64,000 nucleotides of DNA from Leptobrachium leishanense (GCA_009667805.1 RXON01001448.1:1-64000), one strand, 5' to 3'; shown: positions 32,014 through 43,801, numbered from the stretch's first letter. Program-made: numbers and translations. The notes: a model not told the origin generated them from the sequence alone.

Positions 32014-35000
32014 TATCCACCTGGTTACATATACCCGTATCTGCCTGGTTACATATACCCGTATCTGCCTGGTTACATATACCCGTATCCGCCTGGTTTC
32101 ATATACCCGTATCCACCTGGTTACATATACCCGTATCCGCCTGGTTTCATATACCCGTATCCGCCTGGTTACATATACCCGTATCCGCCTGGTTTCATAT
32201 AGCCGTATCCACCTGGTTACATATACCCGTATCCGTCTGGTTTCATATAGCCGTATCCACCTGGTTACATATACCCGTATCCGCCCGGTTACATATAGCC
32301 GCATCCGCCTGGTTACATATACCCGTAGCCGTCTGGTTACATATACCCGTATCCGCCTGGTTACATATACCCGTATCCGCCTGGTTACATATACCCGTAT
32401 CTGCCTGGTTACATATACCCGTATCCGCCTGGTTACATATAGCCGCATCCGCCTGGTTACATATACCCGTATCCGTCTGGTTACATATACCCGTATCCGC
32501 CTGGTTACATATACCCGTATCCGCCTGGTTACATATACCCGTATCTGCCTGGTTACATATACCCGTATCTGCCTGGTTACATATACCCGTATCTGCCTGG
32601 TTACATATACCCGTATCTGCCTGGTTACATATACCCGTATCTGCCTGGTTACATATACCTGTATCCGCCTGGTTACATATAGCCGCATCAGCCTGGTTAC
32701 ATATAGCCGTATCTGCCTGGTTACAAATACCCGTATCCGCCTGTTACATATACCCGTATCCGCCTGGTTACATTTACCCGTATCCGCCTGGTTACATATA
32801 GCCGTATCCGTCTGGCCAGTGGTTACATATACCCGTATCCGCCTGGTTACAAATACCCGTATCCGCCTGGTTACATATACCCGTATCCACCTGGTTACAT
32901 ATACCCGTATCCGCCTGGTTAAATATACCCGTCTCCGCCTGGTTACATATAGCCGCATCCGCCTGGTTACATATACCCGTATCCACCTGGTTACATATAC
33001 CCGTATCCGCCTGGTTAAATATACCCGTCTCCGCCTGGTTACATATAGCCGCATCCGCCTGGTTACATATACCCGTATCCACCTGGTTACATATACCCGT
33101 ATCCGCCTGGTTAAATATACCAGTATCCGCCTGGTTACATATAGCCACACCCGCCTGGTTACATATACCCGCACCCGCCCGGTTACATATACCCGTATCC
33201 GTCTGGTTACATATACCTGTATCCGCCTGGTTACATATAGCCGTATCCGCCTGGTTACAAATAGCCGCATCCGCCTGGTTACATTTACCTGTATCCGCCT
33301 GGTTACATATAGCCGTATCCGTCTGGCCAGTGGTTACATATACCCGTATCCGCCTGGTTACATATACCCGTATCCGCCTGGTTAAATATACCCGCATCCA
33401 CCTGGTTACATATAGCCGCATCCGCCTGGTTACATATACCCGTATCCGCCTGGTTACATATACCCGTATCCGCCTGGTTACAGATACCCGTATCCGCCTG
33501 GTTACATATAGCCGCACCCGCCTGGTTACATATACCCGCACCCGCCTGGTTACATATACCCGTATCCGCCTGGTTACATATACCCGTATCCGCCTGGTTA
33601 CATATACCCGTATCCGCCTGGTTACATATAACCGTATCCGCCTGCTTACATATAGCCGTATCCGTCTGGCCAGTGGTTACATATACCCGTATCCACCTGG
33701 TTACATATACCCGTATCCGCCTGGTTAAATATACCCGCATCCGCCTGGTTACATATAGCCGCATCCGCCTGGTTACATATACCCGTATCCGCCTGGTTAC
33801 ATATACCCGTATCCACCTGGTTACATATACCCGTATCCGCCTGGTTAAATATACCCGTATCCGCCTGGTTACATATAGCCGCACCCGCCTGGTTACATAT
33901 ACCCGCACCCGCCTGGTTACATATACCCGTATCCACCTTGTTTCATATACCCGTATCCGCCTGGTTACATATACCCGTATCCGCCTGGTTACATATACCC
34001 GTATCAGCCTGGTTACATATACCCGTATCCGCCTGGTTACAAATAGCCATATCCGCCTGGTTACATATACCCGTATCCGCCTGGTTACATATACCCGTAT
34101 CCGCCTGGTTACATATACCCGTATCCGCCTGGTTACATATAGCTGTATCTGCCTGGTTACATATAGCCGTATCCATCTGGCCAGTGGTTACATATACCCG
34201 TATCCGCCTGGTTACATATACCCATATCCGCCTGGTTACATATTCCCGTATCCACCTGGTTACATATACCCGTATGCACCTGGTTACATATACCCGTATC
34301 CGCCTGGTTACATATACCCGTATCCGCCTGGTTACATATACTTGTATCCGCCTGGTTACATATACCCGTATCCGTCTGGTTACATATACCCGTATCCGCC
34401 TGGTTACATATACCCGTATCCGTCTGGTTTCATATACCCGTATCCGCCTGGTTACATATACCCGTATCCGCCTGGTTACATATACCCGTATCCGCCTGGT
34501 TACATATACCCGTATCCGTCTGGTTACATATACCCGTATCCGCCTGGTTACATATAGCCGTATCTGCCTGGTTACATATAGCCGTATCTGCCTGGTTACA
34601 TATACCCGTATCTGCCTGGTTACATATACCCGTATCCGCCTGGTTACATATACTTGTATCCGCCTGGTTACACATACCCGTATCCGCCTGGTTACATATA
34701 GCCATATCTGCCTGGTTACATATACCCTTATCCGCTTGGTTACATATACCCGTATCCGCCTGGTTACATATAGCCGTATCCGCCTGGTTACATATAGCCG
34801 CATCAGCCTGGTTACATATACCCGTATCCGCCTGGTTACATATAGCCGCATCAGCCTGGTTACATATACCCGTATCCGCTTGGTTACATATACCCGTATC
34901 CACCTGGTTACATATACCCGTATCTGCCTGGTTACATATAGCCGCATCAGCCTGGTTACATATAGCCGCATCAGCCTGGTTACATATAGCCGCATCAGCC

Positions 35001-36831
35001 TGGTTACATATACCCGTATCCGCTTGGTTACATATACCCGTATCCACCTGGTTACATATACCCGTATCCGCCTGGTTACATATAGCCGTATCCGCCTGGT
35101 TACATATACCCGTATCCGCTTGGTTACATATACCCATATCTGCCTGGTCACATATAGCCGTATCCGCCTGGTTTCATATACCCGTATCCACCTGGTTACA
35201 TATACCCGTATCCGCTTGGTTACATATACCCGTATCTGCCTGGTTACATATACCCGTATCCGCCTTGTTAAATATACCCGTATCCGCTTGGTTACATATA
35301 CCCATATCTGCCTGGTCACATATAGCCGTATCCGCCTGGTTTCATATACCCGTATCCACCTGGTTACATATACCCGTATCCGCTTGGTTACATATACCCG
35401 TATCTGCCTGGTTACATATACCCGTATCCGCCTTGTTAAATATACCCGTATCCGCTTGGTTACATATACCCGTATCTGCCTGGTTACATATAGCCGTATC
35501 CGCCTGGTCACATATACCCGTATCCGCCTGGTTACATATACCCGTATCCGCCTGGTTACATATACCCATATCCGCCTGGTTACATATTCCCGTATCCACC
35601 TGGTTACATATACCCGTATGCACCTGGTTACATATACCCGTATCCGCCTGGTTACATATACCCGTATCCGCCTGGTTACATATACTTGTATCCGCCTGGT
35701 TACATATACCCGTATCCGTCTGGTTACATATACCCGTATCCGCCTGGTTACATATACCCGTATCCGTCTGGTTTCATATACCCGTATCCGCCTGGTTACA
35801 TATACCCGTATCCGCCTGGTTACATATACCCGTATCCGTCTGGTTACATATACCCGTATCCGCCTGGTTACATATAGCCGTATCTGCCTGGTTACATATA
35901 CCCGTATCTGCCTGGTTACATATACCCGTATCCGCCTGGTTACATATACTTGTATCCGCCTGGTTACATATACCCGTATCCGTCTGGTTACATATAGCCA
36001 TATCTGCCTGGTTACATATACCCTTATCCGCTTGGTTACATATACCCGTATCCGCCTGGTTACATATAGCCGTATCCGCCTGGTTACATATAGCCGCATC
36101 AGCCTGGTTACATATACCCGTATCCGCCTGGTTACATATAGCCGCATCAGCCTGGTTACATATACCCGTATCCGCTTGGTTACATATACCCGTATCCACC
36201 TGGTTACATATACCCGTATCTGCCTGGTTACATATAGCCGCATCAGCCTGGTTACATATAGCCGCATCAGCCTGGTTACATATACCCGTATCCGCCTGGT
36301 TACATATAGCCGCATCAGCCTGGTTACATATACCCGTATCCGCTTGGTTACATATACCCGTATCCACCTGGTTACATATACCCGTATCCGCCTGGTTACA
36401 TATAGCCGTATCAGCCCTGGTTACATATACCCGTATCCGCTTGGTTACATATACCCGTATCCACCTGGTTACATATAGCCGTATCCGCCTGGTTACATAT
36501 AGCCGTATCCGCCTGGTTACATATACCCGTATCCGCTTGGTTACATATACCCATATCTGCCTGGTTACATATAGCCGTATCCGCCTGGTTACATACACCC
36601 GTATCCGCCTGGTTTCATATACCCGTATCCACCTGGTTACATATACCCGTATCCACTTGGTTACATATACCCATATCTGCCTGGTTACATATACCCGTAT
36701 CCACCTGGTTACATATACCCGTATCCGCTTGGTTACATATACCCGTATCTGCCTGGTTACATATAGCCGTATCCGCCTGGTTACATATACCCGTATCCGC
36801 CTGGTTACATATACCCGTATCCGCCTTGTTA
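32014..36831. repeat. 24-bp satellite array, main block (~200 copies)
   Basis: The unit is CCTGGTTACATATACCCGTA + TCCG. Common variants are AGCCG for ACCCG, TCTG or TCCA for TCCG, and GGTTTC or GGTTAA for GGTTAC. Because 24 is divisible by three and five of the six frames lack a stop codon, long open frames arise on both strands (up to about 850 codons). These are not genes: all frames are equally open and no start or codon signal stands out. Longer-period structure is present: a 168-bp period near 35130-35470 and a 1344-bp period (34190-36480). Confidence 0.97.
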
Positions 36832-37009
36832 CGTATTTATTTATTTTATTTATAAAGGATTTTACCAGGAAGGATACATTGAGATTTCTCTAGTTTTCAA
36901 GTATGTCCTTGGTTCAAGAACATGGGTACAGAAATTCAAAATAGTAAAATGCAAGAAATTAACAAAACCACAATTATACAGATTAACAGAAAATAAATAT
37001 GTAGGAAAT

Positions 37010-37555
37010 ATAGTCACTATGTTACATGTTTACAGGCGCATTCTGTATATAGTCACTATGTTACATGTTTACAGGCGCATTCTGTATATAGTCACTACGT
37101 TACATGTTTACAGGTGCATTCTGTATATAGTCACTGTGTTACATGTTTTCAGGTGCATTCTGTATATAGTCACTGTTTACATGTTTACAGGCGCATTCTG
37201 TATATAGTCACTGTGTTACATGTTTACAGGTGCATTCTGTATATAGTCACTGTGTTACATGTTTACAGGTGCATTCTGTATATAGTCACTGTGTTACATG
37301 TTTACAGGTGCATTCTGTATATAGTCACTGTGTTACATGTTTACAGGTGCATTCTGTATATAGTCACTGTGTTACATGTTTACAGGTGCATTCTGTATAT
37401 AGTCACTGTGTTACATGTTTACAGGTGCATTCTGTATATAGTCACTGTGTTACATGTTTACAGGTGCATTCTGTATATAGTCACTGTGTTACATGTTTAC
37501 AGGTGCATTCTGTATATAGTCATTATGTTACATGTTTACAGGTGCATTCTGTATT
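37010..37555 (-). repeat. 39-bp minisatellite in the L2 3' UTR (~14 copies)
   Basis: Units contain GTGTTACATGTTTACAGGTG followed by CATTCTGTATATAGTCACT. The period is 13 codons, so plus-strand frames stay open; these are spurious. Confidence 0.92.
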
Positions 37556-37557
37556 GA

Positions 37558-39475
37558 GGTATGTTAGTAAGGAGCGCGAGTGACTTTAGACTGGGGGAAG
37601 ATTTGATGGCGTCTGGGAGGTTATTCCATAATTGCGGTGCTCGGTAGGAAAAATGAGGATCGAGCCACTTGCTTTTTGTATTGTGGTATTGCAATTAAGG
37701 TGCCGGTCCTGGATCGGTGTCAGGGACTCGGGATGGTACCAGGGTGGCACCGGGGGAGAGGGGAGTATGAGCCCCGCGTGCAGTGGTCTGCACAGATAAG
37801 CAGAGGATCGAGGTAGTGGAGGGTGGATGGACACGCAGACTAACCAGGTAGATAGCTGAAGAGAACGTGGATAATGATTGCAGTTGCAGGAACCAGAAAT
37901 GGGGAGTCAGGATCTGGAATCAGGATAGCAGCAATAGCAAGGGTGTTCACTCTTGGTGAGCCTGAGCTGTATGAACCAGCAATGGGTCAGTGAGGGGCAG
38001 AGCCCTTTATTTTGTGAGTCACGTGTGTGTGGTGCATTAACTCATACAATGCTGGATGCTGGTTGCAGGGCAGGAACAAGATGGAAGTGAACCACCGGGG
38101 GAGTTTCAGGATGGCTACAGCCAGGGGTCCTGACAATCTGAGGTTATAGGATGAGGGAGCTGCTGGAGGAAGCAGCCTATTCAGGTAGGGTGGCAGCTTC
38201 CCAGAAAATCTCTTAAACACCAGGTTGGAAAGGTGAAGAGTGCGTCTAGAGTCCAGCGATGGCCAGTTTAGTTCTTTTAACATGTCACAATGGTGGGTCA
38301 TGTAGTTACATTGTAACACAAAGCGGCAGAATGAGTTATACGATGTAGTAAGTTTCTGGAGGTGTGTTTGCAGGGCGGCTGCATACACTACATCTCCGTA
38401 ATCAAAATCCGGCATAAGCATCGTCTACGGCCATACCATCCTGAAAGCGCATGATCCCGTCAGATCTCAAATGCAATCAAGGGTAGGGCTTGTTCAGTAC
38501 CAGTGTGGGTGACAGACTGGGAATAGCAAGTGCATTTTTAACAGGTCTATACATAGGACATGGGGTCATCCATTTAGACTGGAAGAAAGAAAATTTAGCT
38601 TAAAGCATAGGAAGGGTTATTTTACGGTGAGAACAATAAAGCTGTGGAATTCTCTGCCTGTTGAGGTGGTTGGGTCAGAGTCTGTACAGACTTTTAAAAA
38701 AACGACTGGATGACTTCCTGCAGACACAGAATATTAAGGGTTATAATATTTAATATGTGGGTAAAAGCTTCTTGATCCAAGGAGAATCTGACACCATTCT
38801 GGGGTCAAGAAGGAATTTTTTCCCAGTATGTTGCATATTGGCAGCATTTCAGACTGGGTTTTTTTCTTCTTTTGGATCAACAGCAGTAGGTTATGTGGGA
38901 GAGGCTGAACCCGATGGACGCATGTCTTTTTTCAGCCTATATAACTATGTAACTATGTAGCATGAAGCATTTTTTGTACAATCTGCTTTCTTACCGCGGG
39001 GCTCAGGCAGGATTTGGTTCTGTACAGGGCACCTAGTTTGGGGTAAAGTTTTTCGATGTGGGGCCAAAGGATAGATTTGGGTGTAACACCACATGCCTAG
39101 ATATTTGAGAGAAGTGACTGGGGTCAGCGTGCCATTTGATTTTGTCCTGACACATAGATGGGGTGTTTGCAATTTTGTAGTTTAGGTTTTGTTCCAAAGA
39201 GCATTGTAACAGTTTTGTCAGTATTTAGTTATAGTTTGTTATGTTTGATCCACTTTTCTACCTCTGTGAATTGTTCTTGCAGCACGGCCTCCAGCTGTGG
39301 GAGATTTGCTTTGCTGGTATAGATTACAGTGTCGTCTGCGTACATATGTACAGTTGAGGCTTTGCAGACGTTGGGCAGATCATTTATAAATTTTGTGAAT
39401 AGCAGGGGGCCTAGTATTGAGTCTTGGGGTACACCGCACGTAACTGGGAGGGGGAGGGAGGAGCTGCCAGAAATG
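37558..39475 (-). pseudogene. L2-type reverse transcriptase (fragmented)
   Basis: In reading order: TCGVPQDSILGPLLFTKFIN and VHMYADDTVIYTSKANLPQL (catalytic YADD, near 39340), QFTEVEKWIKHNKL, an in-frame stop, then LNTDKTVTMLFGTKPKLQNC. After the CR1 insertion come MPDFDYGDVVYAAAL (38380-38421), WPSLDSRRTLHLSNLVFKRF, and at the end YRAPQLWNNLPDAIKSSPSL near 37600. That order is the RT C-terminal region of L2/CR1-group LINEs. A stretch at about 37690-37980 interrupts the C-terminal part and was not identified. Not functional. Confidence 0.85.
38540..38966 (+). mobile_element. CR1 LINE 3' fragment inside the L2
   Basis: Same family as 61018-64000 on the other strand: GGGGTCATCCATTTAGACTGG, NSLPVEVVGSESVQTFKK-coding DNA, GAACCCGATGGACGCATGTC and the ACTATGTA tail repeats. 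GCATTTTT stands on both sides (38532-38539, 38967-38974). 5' truncated. Confidence 0.88.
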
Positions 39476-39480
39476 ATACG

Positions 39481-39532
39481 CGTATCCACCTGGTTAGATA
39501 TACCCCTATCCGCCTGGTTACATATACCCGTA
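39481..39532. repeat. 24-bp satellite, segment between L2 and Tc1
   Basis: Just over two units, ending at the TA into which the Tc1 element inserted. Confidence 0.9.
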
Positions 39533-40801
39533 CAGTTGTGTTCAAAATTATTCAACCCCCAATGCTGTAAAGGGTTTTAGGGAATTTAGTGACATTTGTA
39601 ATTGTATTCAGAATGAAATCCTACAAGGACTTTTTAAAGAACCATATGCAACTAAAATGACATCAATTGGTTTTGTAATACAGTAGTAAATGTTTCTTTT
39701 GTGAATTCTTCATTGACACAATTATTCAACCCCTTAAAGACTACCACTCTGAAGAACAGAGGTTCATTCGAGTGATTTCAATCAGGTATTGAAAACACCT
39801 GTGGAAGTCACGGAGCAGCAATAAAGCATAATAAGCACCAATTAGGCAGCTTTAAAATGACTTTGATACTCAGCTCCTTCTAGACCTTTACTGGTGTGGT
39901 TACAAACATGGTGAAGTCAAGAGAATGGTCCAGGAAGACAAGAGAAGAGGTGATTACTCTTCGCAGGAAGGGCAATGGCTATAAGAAGATTGCAAAGATG
40001 TTAAACATACCAAGAGAGACCATAGGAAGCATCATTCGCAAATTCAAGGCAAAGGGCACTGTTGAAACGCTACCTGGTCGTGGCAGAAACAAGATGCTGA
40101 CTTCGACTGCTGTGCGCTGCCTGAAGCGTAGAGTGGAGAAAAGTCCCCGTGTGACTGCTGAGGAACTGAGAAAAGATTTGTCAGATGTGGGTACTGAAGT
40201 TTCAGCTCAGACAATACGGCGCACACTGCATAATGAAGGCCTCCATGCCAGAACTCCCAGGCGCACCCCCTTGCTGTCTCCAAAGAATAAGAGTCGACTG
40301 CAGTATGCCAAAAGTCATGTGGACAAACCACAGAAGTTTTGGGATAGTGTTCTGTGGACTGATGAAACAAAATTAGAAACTTAAATCCGATTGAGAACCT
40401 CTGGTGGGACTTAAAGAAAGCAGTTGCAGTGCGCAAGCCTAAGAATGTGACTGAACTGGAGGCTTTTGCCCATGACGAATGGGCGAAGATACCCGTAGAT
40501 GGCTGCAAGACACTTGTGTCAAGCTATGCTTCACGTTTAAAAGCTGTTATAACTGTAAAAGGATGTTGTATACTAAGTACTAAGATTGAATGTCACTTGG
40601 GGGTTGAATAAAACTGATAATGATGTGAGCACAGAAAAGACATTTGTGCTTATTTCATTATAAATGTTATGTTATATTTGTCTGACCTACACATGCCTCT
40701 TTGATTTAATTGTAAGCAAGATGACTGAATGATCAAAATCAATGTCAAACTGACCAAAATACTCAATTTCAGTGGGGGTTGAATAATTTTGAACACAACT
40801 G
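39533..40801 (+). mobile_element. Tc1/mariner transposon with internal deletion, in the satellite
   Basis: Ends CAGTTGTGTTCAAAATTATT and its complement, with TA on both sides (39531-39532, 40802-40803). Removing it restores a normal 24-bp unit (CCCGTATCTG). 1269 bp. Confidence 0.95.
39896..40611 (+). pseudogene. Tc1/mariner transposase with the catalytic core deleted
   Basis: The N-terminal DNA-binding region is intact: REWSRKTREEVITLRRKGNG, KKIAKMLNIPRETIGSIIRK, the basic linker ARTPRRTPLLSPKNKSRLQY, then WTDETKLE with the first Asp. It then jumps at 40384 to LNPIENLWWDLKKAV, which carries the last acidic residue. About 100 aa with the second Asp are missing. The frame continues to SSYASRLKAVITVKG (40611). 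With both ends present the element could have been moved by a related transposase. Confidence 0.92.
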
Positions 40802-40823
40802 TATCTGCCTGGTTACATATACC

Positions 40824-41650
40824 TGTGACGGAATGGAGTGTCCGCCTGCGGTCCTGCTCCTATCTGACCCCCTTGATGGCGTCGGGCCCGACTACCGAGT
40901 GGCTCGGCACTCGGCGTCTCGAGCAGCCTGATCTACCGACCTCTTGTTGGTGTGGAGGTGACTGCTGGGCTGACTTGAGGCTCCTTTTCCTGGGATAGAC
41001 GTGATGTGGAAGGCCGCTGAGTGCCTTCTAGGTGCAATGTGATATTCCCTGGAAGAACTCACCAGACGAAGCTGTATGACTTCAAAACAGAAACTGATTT
41101 ATTAAAAGGTTTGGGCAGATACTTTTATACACACAACACAAAGACATGTCCAGACTTGAATGCCCTCAGACATGTCAAGACTTGAATGCCCTCAGACATG
41201 TCCAGACTTGAATGCCCTCAGACATGTCCAGACTTGAATTCCCTCAGACATGTCCAGACTTGAATGCCTTCAGACATGTCCAGACTTGAATTCCCTCAGA
41301 CATGTCCAGACTTGAATGCCCTCAGACATGTCCAGACTTGAATTCCCTCAGACATGTCCAGACTTGAATGCCCTCAGACATGTCCAGACTTGAATTCCCT
41401 CAGACATGTCCAGACTTGAATGCCCTCAGACATGTCCAGACTTAAATGCCCTCATATAATACAGGATACATGTTAATACATCACACTCTAATAAAAACTA
41501 CACCAGTAAAACCACATCTAGACATGAAATAAAATGTCTATACACTTAAACGCACAATCGAAATATAAAAGGAAAAAATTATCTTTAAAACTGTCTGAGT
41601 TTTTAGTCACGCGGCTCGCTGGAAGGAACGCTCATGTCCATTCCGTGACA
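40824..41650 (-). mobile_element. Solo LTR, family X copy 2, in the satellite
   Basis: 827 bp, TGTGACGGAATGG ... ATTCCGTGACA, flanked by ATACC (40819-40823, 41651-41655). On the minus strand GTATAAAAGTATC precedes AATAAATCAG by about 22 bases, giving a TATA-polyA order that fixes the strand. U3 carries the 26-bp repeats below. Collinear with 14472-15245. Confidence 0.92.
41141..41455 (-). repeat. 26-bp repeats in the U3 of the solo LTR (~12 copies)
   Basis: The unit is CAGACATGTCCAGACTTGAA plus TGCCCT or TTCCCT. From the fourth copy on the two variants alternate, giving a 52-bp higher period. The repeats are absent from copy 1 at 14472-15245. ACATGTC is palindromic in part, so a binding-site array is possible. 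Confidence 0.92.
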
Positions 41651-41749
41651 ATACCCATATCTGCCTGGTAAGATATACCCGTATCTGCCTGGTTACATAT
41701 ACACCCGTATCTGCCTGGTTACATATACCCGTATCTGCCTGGTCACATA
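41651..41749. repeat. 24-bp satellite segment
   Basis: Four units between the solo LTR and the small hAT, one with an extra AC. Confidence 0.9.
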
Positions 41750-42923
41750 CAGGGCCGGTGTTAGACTATTCTGCGCCCTAGGCAAGACCAGCTACTTGTG
41801 CCCCCCCCCCGAAAAAAATTGGCAACTGTTGAAATGTGTGGGGGGGGACACACGCCATGCACATGGGGGACACGCACTGTGCACGAGGGCCGCACACGGT
41901 CGTTCTGTGCCCATCTTACCACTCCGCTGGTTGTGGCCAGGATTGGGCTGTGCCTCTATCTTTCATCTGCCTCTCTCTTTCTCTGCTTCTTCTGTGCCTC
42001 TTTCTTTCGCCTTTTCTTTCATCTGCCTCTTTCTTTCTTTCCTCCGCCCTCTGTGCCCCTTTCTTTCTATCTTTGGTTTCATTCTTTCGAGTCTTTCTTT
42101 CATCTGCCTCTTCTGGCACCCACAAGTCACTGGTGGCGCCTGTGCATCACCATAAGACACCCACCTTCTGCGCCGCTAGCGGGGGTCTGGTTTGCGAGCC
42201 ACCACTACCAGTTACACAAGCTTTCTTTCCTCTGCTTCTTTCTTTCTTTCCTCCGTCCTCTGTGCCACTTTCTTTCTTACTTTCATGCCCCTTTCTTTCT
42301 TTCTTCTTCCCTCCCATTCATAACCTTGACTCTTTCTTTCTCTTTCTATCATTCCTGCCCCTTTCTTTCTTTTGTGCCCTTTCTTTCTTTCTTTCTTTCT
42401 TTCTTCTTCCCTCCCATTCGTAACCTCGACTTTCTTGCCCCTTTCTTTTTCCCTCCCATTCGTAACCTCGACTTTCTTGCCCCTTTCTTCTTCCCTCCCA
42501 TTCGTAACCTTGACTTTCTTGCCCCTTTCTTCTTCCCTTCCATTCGTAACCTTGACTTTCTTGCCCCTTTCTTCTTCCCTCCCATTCGTAACCTTGACTT
42601 TCTTTCTTGCCCCTTTCTTTCTTCCCTCCCATTCGTAACCTTGACTTTCTTTCTTGCCCCTTTCTTTCTCCTGCCTCTTTTTTTCTTTCATCTGCCTCTT
42701 CTGGTGTCCACAAGTCATCTGGTGGTGTCTGTGCATCACCATAGGATGCTAAACTTCTGCGGCACTAGCTGGGGTCTGCTTTGCGAGCCACCACTCCCAG
42801 CTATTCAACTAAACAATGAGGAAGGGGTACAATAATGGAACCCGAGTTGGGGCCGGCTGCGCCCCTAGATTGCAGTGCACCCTAGGCGGTTGCCTAGCTT
42901 GCCTAGTGGAAGCACCAGCCCTG
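41750..42923. mobile_element. Small non-autonomous hAT in the satellite
   Basis: The left end is CAGGGCCGGTGTTAGAC and the complement of the right end is CAGGGCTGGTGCTTCC. The 8-mers are GTCACATA (41742-41749) and GTTACATA (42924-42931), one mismatch, both satellite sequence. The interior holds a duplicated ~110-bp block (about 42107-42215 and 42697-42807: CACAAGTCA...GCATCACCATA...TGCGAGCCACCACT) around a pyrimidine-rich tract. No transposase. Confidence 0.88.
41955..42700. repeat. Pyrimidine-rich tract with 42-bp tandem units
   Basis: Almost entirely C and T on the plus strand, with CTTT runs. From about 42400 to 42670 roughly six units of CTTCCCTCCCATTCGTAACC plus TTGACTTTCTTGCCCCTTTC occur. 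Long open frames on both strands are compositional. Confidence 0.9.
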
Positions 42924-43690
42924 GTTACATATAGCCGTATCCGCCTGGTTACATATACCTGTATCTGCCTGGTTACATATACCCATATCCGCCTGATTTA
43001 CATATACCCGTATCTGCCTGGTTACATATACCCGTATCCGCCTGGTTGCATATAGCCGTATCTGCCTGGTTATATATACCCATATCTGCCTGGTTACATA
43101 TACGCGTATCTGCCTGGTTACATATACCCGTATCTGCCTGGTTACATATACCCGTATCTGCCTGGTTACATATACCCGTATCTGCCTGGTTACATATACC
43201 CGTATCCGCCTGGTTACATATACCCGTATCCGCCTGGTTACATTATACCCGTATTCGCCTGGTTACATTATAGCCCTATCCGCCTGGTTACATATACCCG
43301 TATCTGCCTGGTTATATATACCCGTATCTGCCTGGTTACACATACCCGTATCCGCCTGGTTACATATACCCATATCTGCCTGGTTACATATACCCGTATC
43401 TGCCTGGTTACATATACCCGTATCTGCCTGGTTACATATACCCATATCTGCCTGGTTACATATACCCGTATCTGCCTGGTTACATATACCCGTATCCGCC
43501 TGGTTACATATACCCGTATCCGCCTGGTTACATTATACCCGTATCTGCCTGGTTACATTATAGCCCTATCCGCCTGGTTACATATACCCGTATCTGCCTG
43601 GTTATATATACCCGTATCTGCCTGGTTACACATACCCGTATCCACCTGGTTACATATACCCGTATCTGCCTGGTTACATATACCCATATC
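42924..43690. repeat. 24-bp satellite, right block
   Basis: About 32 units with more variation than the main block. A segment with CATTATAGCCCTATCC at 43265 recurs at 43555, a 290-bp period. Confidence 0.93.
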
Positions 43691-43801
43691 CGCACTATTA
43701 AATAACCTAAAATATATTTTCGTTTCACTAAATTCCAAAAAAAGCCATCAAAATCTTCAGCTCCCGCCCCATAGAGATCTTAATCCGGCCCTGCCTCATT
43801 C

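Larger units (their letters stand above)
36837..39480 (-). mobile_element. L2-type LINE inserted in the satellite
   Basis: Minus-strand LINE. Its 3' end at 36837 is a TAAA-type tail preceded by TTTACCAGGAAGGATACATT, and CGTAT stands on both sides (36832-36836, 39481-39485). It contains a 3' UTR minisatellite and a CR1 insertion (38540-38966). 5' truncated within the RT. Confidence 0.88.
31110..43793. mobile_element. Non-autonomous hAT element expanded by an internal satellite
   Basis: The left end is CAAGGCCGGATAGACATAGA. The complement of the right end is CAGGGCCGGATTAAGATCTC. Flanking 8-mers are CCTCAGTC (31102-31109) and CCTCATTC (43794-43801), differing at one base. hAT elements make 8-bp duplications and many start CAGGGCCGG. 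The non-satellite part is about 0.9 kb on the left and 0.1 kb on the right; the rest is the 24-bp array and the elements inserted into it. No transposase is encoded. The minisatellite resumes on the right (TCAGGGTAGGTAGGG). Confidence 0.82.

Noticed and set aside
33938..36478. Open frames of 500-850 codons on both strands in the satellite
   Set aside because: The 24-bp unit has five stop-free frames; all are equally open, repeat octapeptides exactly, and have no start context or domain. They are a property of the repeat.
32014..36831. CRISPR-like array
   Set aside because: Units are contiguous with no unique spacers, and the genome is a vertebrate's.
37114..37583. Cys/His-rich repeat protein frames (HSVYSHCVTCLQV units)
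   Set aside because: By-product of the 39-bp minisatellite period.
42212..42742. 176-aa Lys/Arg/Glu-rich frame
   Set aside because: Translation of the purine strand of the C/T tract; repeats every 42 bases.
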